In this document: in pieces, positions 6,767-13,624 of the stretch
Numbering within the stretch: position 1 is the first letter of the stretch
Layout of the letters: each line of letters begins with the position of its first letter
NCBI RefSeq assembly: GCF_018255755.1
Contig: NZ_CP073766.1
Coordinates: forward strand, 7,624,501 to 7,688,500
Source of the DNA: Chitinophaga sp. HK235
GTDB taxonomy: Bacteria; Bacteroidota; Bacteroidia; Chitinophagales; Chitinophagaceae
Length of the DNA: 64,000 nt
Direction: 5' to 3'
Position numbers and translations under genes: made by a program
Notes under the pieces: model-generated
Told to the model about the DNA's origin: nothing
Seen by the model: only the letters and a program-made list of their open reading frames with translations
Databases searched by the model: none

Positions 6767-9700
6767 TTAAGCCTCCGATTCCTGCAGCACCAGTTGTTTG
6801 TCTCCCCGGCCATTGGCGGAAGGTGTTACGGCATGTTCGGGCGTAATCTTCGGCGGCATCAGTTTATACACTACCGGTGTTACGATCCTCGACAGCAGGG
6901 TGGAGCTGATAAGGCCACCAATCAGTACAATAGCCAGCGGGGCAATCATTGGGTTGGTGGAGATAGCGATGGGTATCAATCCTCCTATAGCCGTCAGCGA
7001 TGTCAGTACGATCGGAAGGAAGCGTATCTCGCCGGCTTCCCGTATAGCCGCTTCCAGTGATTTGCCCTGCATCCGCAGCTGATTGGTAAAATCCACCAGC
7101 AAGATGGTGTTCTTTACTTCAATACCGGCCAACGCTATCAGTCCCACAATGGCGATAAAAGAAAGGGAGTTGCCGGTAAGCCATAAGGCAACAGCCGCAC
7201 CTACGATACCCAGCGGTATTACAGACAGCACGATCAGCGTACTTTTAAAGGTTTTAAATTCCAGTATCAGTACAGCAATGAACAGAAAAATCGTTACAAT
7301 GATGATGCTCATAAAACCACCGAAGGAATTTTTCCGGCTCTCTACTTCACCACCCATCTCATAAGTATAGCCAGCAGGTAACTTCAGCTGGTCCATCTGT
7401 TGGATCACATCATTGATAACCCGATCCGGCAGAAAACCTTTTTTCACAAAAGCCCCGATGGTGACTAACCTGTTTTTTTCCTGATGATTGATGCTCAGCG
7501 GAGAAGTTTCCAGTTGAATGGTCGCTACCTGTGACAAAGGCACAGCGGTACCGGCCATATTGTTGACATACAGGTCGCGGAATACGTCCAGCGTGGGTTT
7601 GCCGTCTTTGTGTTTGGTTACCAGGATGTCGTAATCACTGTCGTTTTCGTCATTGTATTTACCCAGGTTGATACCGGCAATGGCTAAACGAACAGCCCTG
7701 TCGATGCCCACCGTAGGAATTCCCAGCTGCTGCGCTTTCTCCCTGTCAATGTTTACGCGTACATCTGATTTCAGGGTACTGACAGGATTATTGATGTAGA
7801 TAGTGCCGGGTGTCTTTGCCAGCATTTTTTCTACCTGACCAGCCAGGATACGCAGGCCGTCGAGGTTATCGCCAAACAGCCGTACTTCTACAGGAGCGGT
7901 TACCGGAGGGCCCTGCTCAAAATTCTTTACTTCCACTTTAGCGCCCGGATAAGGTGTCCATTTATGGCGGAGTTTTTCTATAAGGGCTATTTTGTCTGCA
8001 GGGCTGGTATGCTCGTCCAGCTGGATGAACAGCTGAGCGTAGTCGCTGTGTTCATTTTCCTGTGCTTCGTTGTAATAGATACGGGGATTGCCTTTGCCGA
8101 TGTTGCTGGCGATGTAACGGATGTTTTTTTCCTGCCGCAGCTCTTTTTCCAGTTGCTCCACAATATGATTGGTATAGGCGAGGTTGGACTGTGGCGGGGC
8201 CAGTACGTTGATCAGGAACTGCGGTTTTTCGGATGCAGGGAAGAGACCGAAGCCAACAGCTTTCATCAATACAATAGAACCACCAAACAACAGCAGCGAT
8301 ACTATCATGGTGAGAACAGGCCGGTGCAGGGCTTTGTCCAGTAACCGGGCATAACTGCCATGGATAAGCTTTTTAAGCAGCCGCATAAAAATATTACCTT
8401 CCGGATGACCACTGTGTTCTTTCAATAAACGACTGGCCAGGAAAGGAATAATTGTCAATGATACAATCATAGAGGCCAGTACGCTGAAAATTACAGCCAG
8501 CGGCATACTGCGGATAAAATCACCGCTGCCTTCCGGCAGAAACACCAGCGGCATAAAGGCAATGATCAGCGTGGCGGTACATCCTACCACAGCCATGCCT
8601 ATCTGGCCGGTGGCCTTCAGCGTGGCTTCCATGCGGGTATGTCCTTCCAGCATCCACCGTTCTATGTTTTCTATGACCACAATGCTGTCATCTACCAGCA
8701 ACCCCAATGCTACTACCAAACCTACTATGCTGAGCTGGTTGAGGTTGTAGCCAAACAGCTGCAACAACACAATGCCAATGGAGAGAGACAAGGGTATCGA
8801 AATCATCACGATCAGGGCCGGGCGCTGGCCCAATGGCAACAGCGTAAATGCTACCAGCAGAATGGCAATGATAAAGTCTTTGCCCAGGCCACTTAAGCGA
8901 TGGTTTACCGCTTCAGCCTGATCAAAGTAATGTACCATGTCTATATTGGCAGGCAGTGTTTGTTTAAACCGCTCTATAACGGGTTTGTACAGTTGTTGTG
9001 TTTTACTGATGTTCTCTCCTGATTTCTGGGCGGCAGATACAGTAATACTACGATGCCCGTTTAATCGGGTAAAGTACTTTTCATCTTCAAACCCATAGTA
9101 CACCTTGGCAATGTCTTTCAGGAAGATGTTTTTTCCGTTGGCAGCCGTAACAATCGTATTGCTGATCTCATCAATGTTTTTGTAGTTACCGCTGGTTTTT
9201 ATGTTGAAGCTTTTTTCTCCTGCATCGATGCTGCCTCCGGGAATGTTGGCCATTTCGCCCTGGATAGCTGCCAACACGGTGCTGGAAGGAAGATGCAGCT
9301 GCGCCATTTTGTCTAGCTCCAGTTCCACCCGCACCTGCTGATCAGGCAGGCCGTGTATCTTCACATTTTTAAGGCTGGATATTTTCTCGAGGTCTTCCTG
9401 CAGCTTTTCTGCATAATAACGTAGTTTGTCGCGGGAAGCGTTTTCTGAAATAAGGGCCACCTGTAGCACATTCACATCCGAAGGTTCCAGCTTTCTTACC
9501 TCTATGCTGTAAATATCAGTGGGCAGGGATGCTTTTTTGTTGTTGACTTCTCTCACCAGCTCCTGATATTTCTGGTCTACGTTGGAACTGTATTTATACT
9601 CTACCCGCATAACAGCCACTCCATCGCTGATAGCGGTACGCAGCCTTTTAATATCGGCCAGGGCATAGATATCTTTCTCCAGCGGGTTCACCACCAGGTC

Positions 9701-9880
9701 TTCCATGTCTTTAGGGCTGGTGCCGGGATAGATGACCACCACGGTAAACTGCGGCGCTTTCATTTCCGGGTCTTCGGAGCGGGGCATATTGAGGATGGTT
9801 GTGATGCCGAGCACAATGATCATTAAGAAGATCACGAGGGTGAACTGATAGTTCTTAACGGCATAACCGGATATTTTCAT
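6767..9880 (-). CDS. RND family efflux pump, inner-membrane permease
   Basis: A 1037-residue RND transporter of the AcrB/MdtB-like group. TM1 is near residues 10-30 (FTLVIFLMIIVLGITTIL), followed by the first periplasmic porter domain, then the six-helix block around 330-540. The proton-relay motif GLLVDDSIVVIENIE (paired Asp in TM4) and the matching Lys in GIEVKNTILLVDF (TM10) are both present, so the pump should be proton-driven. The sequence does not show the substrate (drugs, dyes, detergents or solvents). It is the last gene of the TetR-controlled operon, 11 nt after the adaptor. Length is normal for the family. Confidence 0.97.
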   Translation of the reverse strand: MKISGYAVKNYQFTLVIFLMIIVLGITTILNMPRSEDPEMKAPQFTVVVIYPGTSPKDMEDLVVNPLEKDIYALADIKRLRTAISDGVAVMRVEYKYSSNVDQKYQELVREVNNKKASLPTDIYSIEVRKLEPSDVNVLQVALISENASRDKLRYYAEKLQEDLEKISSLKNVKIHGLPDQQVRVELELDKMAQLHLPSSTVLAAIQGEMANIPGGSIDAGEKSFNIKTSGNYKNIDEISNTIVTAANGKNIFLKDIAKVYYGFEDEKYFTRLNGHRSITVSAAQKSGENISKTQQLYKPVIERFKQTLPANIDMVHYFDQAEAVNHRLSGLGKDFIIAILLVAFTLLPLGQRPALIVMISIPLSLSIGIVLLQLFGYNLNQLSIVGLVVALGLLVDDSIVVIENIERWMLEGHTRMEATLKATGQIGMAVVGCTATLIIAFMPLVFLPEGSGDFIRSMPLAVIFSVLASMIVSLTIIPFLASRLLKEHSGHPEGNIFMRLLKKLIHGSYARLLDKALHRPVLTMIVSLLLFGGSIVLMKAVGFGLFPASEKPQFLINVLAPPQSNLAYTNHIVEQLEKELRQEKNIRYIASNIGKGNPRIYYNEAQENEHSDYAQLFIQLDEHTSPADKIALIEKLRHKWTPYPGAKVEVKNFEQGPPVTAPVEVRLFGDNLDGLRILAGQVEKMLAKTPGTIYINNPVSTLKSDVRVNIDREKAQQLGIPTVGIDRAVRLAIAGINLGKYNDENDSDYDILVTKHKDGKPTLDVFRDLYVNNMAGTAVPLSQVATIQLETSPLSINHQEKNRLVTIGAFVKKGFLPDRVINDVIQQMDQLKLPAGYTYEMGGEVESRKNSFGGFMSIIIVTIFLFIAVLILEFKTFKSTLIVLSVIPLGIVGAAVALWLTGNSLSFIAIVGLIALAGIEVKNTILLVDFTNQLRMQGKSLEAAIREAGEIRFLPIVLTSLTAIGGLIPIAISTNPMIAPLAIVLIGGLISSTLLSRIVTPVVYKLMPPKITPEHAVTPSANGRGDKQLVLQESEA

Positions 9881-9891
9881 GATGGTAGTTG

Positions 9892-10941
9892 TTATTGGAT
9901 GATGCGGATAGATGACTGGTCTTTGAGATAGGCGCTGCCTGAAATGATCAGGGATCTGGCCTGTTCCATGCCATGGCTGATAAGCACCTGGTCTTTTTCC
10001 ATGCCGGCGATGGTTACGGGTATGCGCCGGGCAGTTTTATTGTCGTTGGTGACAAACACATAGCCGTTGCTGCCGTTGCCATCGAGCAGGGCGGCATAAG
10101 GTATACTCCAGGCAGTACCACCGCCTGTACCGCCGGTGCTGATATAGCATCTGCCAAACATACCGGTGGCAATGGCGGCGGGCTTGCTGCCACTGAGCTG
10201 TACGTCTATCACGAAGGTGCCGCTGGCGGCATCTATGCCTTCTGATTTACGTGTAACCGTTCCCGGGAATGTTTCGCCGGGTAGGGAAGGGGTTTCAACA
10301 GTAGCTTTGTCGCCCGTTTTTACCTGGGCCCATTCCTTATCGGTAACGCCTATACGAAGTATCCAGTGAGCGTTGCGGGCACCGTTTATTTGCAGGACGG
10401 ACGTACCGGCGTTAACAAACTGGCCGGGGTTGGCGAGTTTACGCAGTACATACCCGTCTTTGGTGGCACGGATGGTGGAATAGCTCCGGTTAAACTGTAC
10501 CGTATTGAGCTGCTGACGGGCCAGGTCCAGGGCGGTTTTGCTGTTTTGCAGCTGCTCCAGCGTAGCTACACTGTCGTTGTGAAGATTAAGCATACGCTGA
10601 TAATCCCGCTGGGCTTTTTCGAGTGCAAGCTGTGATTGTTGTACCTGTGCGTCTATTTCGGTGAGGTTGAGTGTGGCCAACACCTGGCCGCTGTGTACAG
10701 CGTCTCCTTCTTTAACCTGTATGGTATTGATGATACCATTGGTTTTGAAAGACAGGTTTACTTCGTCATCTGTGGTAAACTGTCCGGAAGCATGGATGGA
10801 TAAGGCGCTACCCTGTTTCTCCAGTGATATCACTTTCACCGGTATTACATCGGTGGTGTCAGTGGTGGTGGCGACAGGTTTTTTACTGCCGCAGGAAAAC
10901 AACAGCAGGGAGAGCGGGAGCAAGAGAATACTATTTTTCAT
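9892..10941 (-). CDS. RND efflux periplasmic adaptor subunit (membrane fusion lipoprotein)
   Basis: A 349-residue HlyD/AcrA-type adaptor. I start it at the ATG at 10941 (MKNSILLLPLSLLLFSCGSK), which gives a lipoprotein signal with lipobox LFSC and a 13-nt gap to the upstream stop; the longer frame would overlap the TolC gene. The order is a barrel-sandwich half (VKEGDAVHSGQVLATL), a helical hairpin (ALEKAQRDYQRMLNLHNDSVATLEQLQNS, about 95-155), the second half (IRATKDGYVLRKLANPGQFV) and beta-barrel/membrane-proximal domains. It should link the inner-membrane pump to the TolC-like channel. Confidence 0.95.
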   Translation of the reverse strand: MKNSILLLPLSLLLFSCGSKKPVATTTDTTDVIPVKVISLEKQGSALSIHASGQFTTDDEVNLSFKTNGIINTIQVKEGDAVHSGQVLATLNLTEIDAQVQQSQLALEKAQRDYQRMLNLHNDSVATLEQLQNSKTALDLARQQLNTVQFNRSYSTIRATKDGYVLRKLANPGQFVNAGTSVLQINGARNAHWILRIGVTDKEWAQVKTGDKATVETPSLPGETFPGTVTRKSEGIDAASGTFVIDVQLSGSKPAAIATGMFGRCYISTGGTGGGTAWSIPYAALLDGNGSNGYVFVTNDNKTARRIPVTIAGMEKDQVLISHGMEQARSLIISGSAYLKDQSSIRIIQ

Positions 10942-10954
10942 GGGAGTGTTTTTA

Positions 10955-12400
10955 TTATTGAACAGAGTCGATATTGTAAGATGCCTGTGCACGTTCCATG
11001 GCGGCGTAGGCGGTTTGTACGGCTGCCTGTGTAACGGCCATCTGCAGTTGTGCCTGCGTAAGCTGGTTCTGTGCGTCGAGCAATTCTATGTAGAGTAATT
11101 GTCCTTCCTTGTAAACCTTCAGCTGGTCGCGGTAATAACGTTGTGCAAAGGAAAGTTGGCTTTGCGCCGTAACGAAGTTGCGCAGCGCTGTATGGTAATT
11201 GTTGGTCGCCTGGTAAGATTGCAGCTGCATGGACTCGGTGGCTCTGTCTGTCGCATTGTTGATAGCTTGTATATCAAGACCGGCCTGTTTGATACGATAC
11301 TTGTATTTATGTGAGCCGAAGAGCGTCCATTCGAGATTAACACCAAAGAGATAGTAGCGCGACTTATCGTCTAAACGCATGCCGGTGGCTTGTGAGCCAA
11401 GATCGAGGAAGGTGCTGAGTTTTGGGATGAGATAGGATTGCTGCAGTTTTTCGTTCAGTCGGTAGGTGGTAGCAGCACTTTTATATTCCAGTAGTTCTTC
11501 CCGTCCCTGAATGCCGCCGGAAGGGATGTCACGGATGCCGCTGAGCAGGCTGCTGTCCAGTGTGATGTTTTCTTCCAGACCACGGTTCAACAGGAAGTTG
11601 AAATAGGCTTTCGCATTTTGTTGCTCATTGACAGCTTTGCTGATAGAAGCGTCGGTTTTCTCTTTTTCAGTCTGAGAGCGGTAAAGGGCTGTGTTGTTGC
11701 GGATACCGTTGCGTACCATGCTTTCGTTGATGCGGATGTTTTCCTGGATCAGGGCGAGGGCGTTGTTGTAGATGGCTACTGCCTGCGTGGCCTGGTAGTA
11801 TTGGTAGTAAGCCGTTTTGATATCCTGTACCAGCTGTCTCTTGTAAACATTGAGTGAAGCCTGTTGTCTGGTCAGCTGTTCTCTTTTGATTTTCTGGTTA
11901 TAATAGATCTCAGCATTGATCAATGGCAGACTGGTCCTGAATTTGGCGTCGTAAAAGTTATCGGGACTTAACAATACGGATGCGTTTTCCACCTGTGGAA
12001 ACTGGTGACTGTTGGTCAACTGGTTAAGGCTGCTATATACAGGGTTCAGCATGTCACCAATGGGAATATCGATGGTGCGGCCGCCGGCGGCTTTGGTGTA
12101 GCTGCCCAGGAAGGTGACGTTGGGGCCAAAGAGGCTTCTGGCTTCCTGCAGGGCTGCCATCGCTTTCTCCAGCTGGAAGTGCTGGTCTTTCAGTCCTTTG
12201 TTGTTGGTGAAGGCTTGTTGTATATACTGGTCCAGTATAGTGTTTTGTGGAGAAGCCAGAGCGTCCGTTTGTAGCGTGTCTTGCCGCAGTATATCGGTGA
12301 CGGACAGGAGCGATGCCGCCGGGCGATGGATGCCCGATACGCTCAAACCCGCTGCCAGCAAGCTCGTTAACAATGATCCTTTTGTGATGAATGTCAACAT
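10955..12400 (-). CDS. TolC family outer-membrane efflux channel
   Basis: A 481-residue outer-membrane factor with a signal peptide. Two repeats of coiled-coil helices with strands between them are evident: the first half around 55-250 (AFTNNKGLKDQHFQLEKA..., QQASLNVYKRQLVQDIKTAYYQY), the second around 330-475 (LQSYQATNNYHTALRNFVTAQ..., YKEGQLLYIELLDAQNQLTQAQ). It is the first gene of the operon TolC-adaptor-pump, transcribed on the minus strand, with two TetR-type operators upstream. One operator abuts its ATG. Confidence 0.95.
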   Translation of the reverse strand: MLTFITKGSLLTSLLAAGLSVSGIHRPAASLLSVTDILRQDTLQTDALASPQNTILDQYIQQAFTNNKGLKDQHFQLEKAMAALQEARSLFGPNVTFLGSYTKAAGGRTIDIPIGDMLNPVYSSLNQLTNSHQFPQVENASVLLSPDNFYDAKFRTSLPLINAEIYYNQKIKREQLTRQQASLNVYKRQLVQDIKTAYYQYYQATQAVAIYNNALALIQENIRINESMVRNGIRNNTALYRSQTEKEKTDASISKAVNEQQNAKAYFNFLLNRGLEENITLDSSLLSGIRDIPSGGIQGREELLEYKSAATTYRLNEKLQQSYLIPKLSTFLDLGSQATGMRLDDKSRYYLFGVNLEWTLFGSHKYKYRIKQAGLDIQAINNATDRATESMQLQSYQATNNYHTALRNFVTAQSQLSFAQRYYRDQLKVYKEGQLLYIELLDAQNQLTQAQLQMAVTQAAVQTAYAAMERAQASYNIDSVQ

Positions 12401-12402
12401 AA

Positions 12403-12415
12403 TGAACAGTGTTTA
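12403..12415. promoter_or_regulatory. TetR-type operator abutting the efflux operon start codon
   Basis: TGAACAGTGTTTA, a near-palindrome matching the operators at 12470-12482 and 13235-13247. It lies 2 nt upstream of the ATG of the TolC-like gene, where bound repressor could block elongation or translation initiation. Confidence 0.6.
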
Positions 12416-12423
12416 TTTATCTC

Positions 12424-12449
12424 GAAAAAATAAAAGCCTGAAAGGCTTT
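12424..12449 (-). terminator. Terminator-like hairpin in the efflux operon leader
   Basis: Minus strand: stem AAAGCC/GGCTTT (12449-12444 and 12438-12433) with loop TTTCA, followed by TATTTTTT. It lies downstream of the proposed operon promoter and upstream of the first gene, so it may act as an attenuator. It could instead be a second terminator for the tetR gene. Confidence 0.5.
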
Positions 12450-12460
12450 GGTAGTCGGTG

Positions 12461-12482
12461 TTTATATACTAAACAGTGTTTA
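12461..12482 (-). promoter_or_regulatory. Operon operator and proposed -7 box
   Basis: TAAACAGTGTTTA (12470-12482) is a perfect odd palindrome apart from its central base. On the minus strand it is followed immediately by G/TATATAAA (12468-12461), in the same relative position that TATATTTG holds to the operator at the tetR promoter. This suggests the efflux operon promoter is here, repressed by the same protein. Confidence 0.6.
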
Positions 12483-12497
12483 ATGGTGTCGCTGAAA

Positions 12498-12514
12498 AAA
12501 GGCCCATGGCCTTT
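12498..12514 (-). terminator. Terminator of the tetR gene
   Basis: Stem AAAGGCC/GGCCTTT around a 3-nt loop. Read on the minus strand it is followed by TTTC. It lies about 80 nt after the tetR stop and before the operon operator. Confidence 0.55.
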
Positions 12515-12592
12515 CTTAGACGGCAGTGACTGCCATTAATATTTTGCTGGTCAGGTACCAGTCCCATTCTTCACAAAAGCGTTTTCACGCAC

Positions 12593-13207
12593 CTAACATT
12601 TGATTACTTCAAGATAAGCCCGGATAGCATCGTCGATACTGATGTTGAGTGCTTTTTCCGGAAGCTTGCATACTTTCAGCCTTGAACGCAGGTCCAGACT
12701 GATCAGCCCGTGGGCAAAGGCCCATATAGACAAGGCGGCGGTCGTTGGATCTGCAAAACGGAGACGTTTTTTCTCTATACATTCCGCTACCAGATGATAT
12801 AAAGCATCATAAGCAGAATCTCCGTTCTTCCATTTTTCCTGTTCGCCTTCGGCATTCATCGGCGCTTTGATAATAAACATCAGGTCATACAACTCCGGAT
12901 TGGCGCGATAGAAGCCAATATAAGCCCAGGCCAGCTGTACCAACCGCTCTATCGGGTCGGCCGCTGTCAGATTGTGTGCAAAATGGGCTGCCAGCTCAGT
13001 AAATGCTTCTTTCTGCACATCATACAACAACTCATCCTTGTCTTTGTAATACAGATAAATAGTGGCAGGGCTGTATTCTATTCTGTCTGCTATGTTCCGG
13101 ATAGAAACCTTTTCATAACCCACTTCCACAAACATTGCCATCGCTGCATCCACAATTCGTCTGCGCATGTCCGCTCGCTCACGCTCTTTTCTTTCTGCTA
13201 TGCCCAT
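12593..13207 (-). CDS. TetR/AcrR family transcriptional repressor of the efflux operon
   Basis: A 204-residue TetR-family regulator. I start it at the ATG at 13207 (MGIAERKERERADMRRRIVDAA); the frame is open 57 codons further up, but that part overlaps the promoter and reads as non-protein. The N-terminal helix-turn-helix covers about 12-58, with the typical run AMAMFVEVGYEKVSIRNIAD and SPATIYLYYKDKDELLYDV. The C-terminal ligand domain is of the TetR_C_33-like type with FYRANPELYDLMF. It lies directly upstream of and co-directional with the RND operon. An operator inside its own promoter spacer indicates autorepression. Confidence 0.93.
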   Translation of the reverse strand: MGIAERKERERADMRRRIVDAAMAMFVEVGYEKVSIRNIADRIEYSPATIYLYYKDKDELLYDVQKEAFTELAAHFAHNLTAADPIERLVQLAWAYIGFYRANPELYDLMFIIKAPMNAEGEQEKWKNGDSAYDALYHLVAECIEKKRLRFADPTTAALSIWAFAHGLISLDLRSRLKVCKLPEKALNISIDDAIRAYLEVIKC

Positions 13208-13225
13208 GTTAAATTGTTTACGATG

Positions 13226-13256
13226 CAAATATACTGAACGCTGTTTATTTTCCAAA
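13226..13256 (-). promoter_or_regulatory. tetR promoter with operator between -33 and -7
   Basis: Minus strand: TTTG (13256-13253), a 19-nt spacer, then TATATTTG (13233-13226): an exact Bacteroidota promoter. The operator-like TGAACGCTGTTTA (13235-13247) fills the spacer. The ATG follows 18 nt after the -7 box. Confidence 0.75.
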
Positions 13257-13624
13257 TTTGGCCGGAAACTTTTTAAAAGTTCCCATTCAAACTTGCGTAA
13301 AAGTGCCGTCCAATACGGCGGATGGGTTTGGCTGCATATGGGATGCAGTAATGCCTGGGGGACAATTGTGGTATACATACGAGGTTTAACATTGGGATTA
13401 GTAAATATGTGTACAGTCTTTCCTTAGCGTCTTACCTGGCGTTATGACATCTTTCCGTCTGTAAAAATTCAATTTCCTTTAAATCCGGTTGTAACGATAA
13501 TGGATATACGTAATTGTTCCTGGTTCAAAAGTATCCATCTGCACTAACAAAGTAATCTGCACTTTGTTTGAATGTGTCGTTTTACAGCGTGTCAAAAAAC
13601 AATCAATGGTTGCAACCGAACACA
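13257..13624. other. Intergenic region between tetR and the hybrid kinase
   Basis: About 370 bases that should hold the hybrid kinase promoter. I find no convincing -33/-7 pair, no hairpin terminator and no ORF with coding character; the in-frame extensions of the neighbouring genes into this stretch read as random sequence. Confidence 0.5.
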
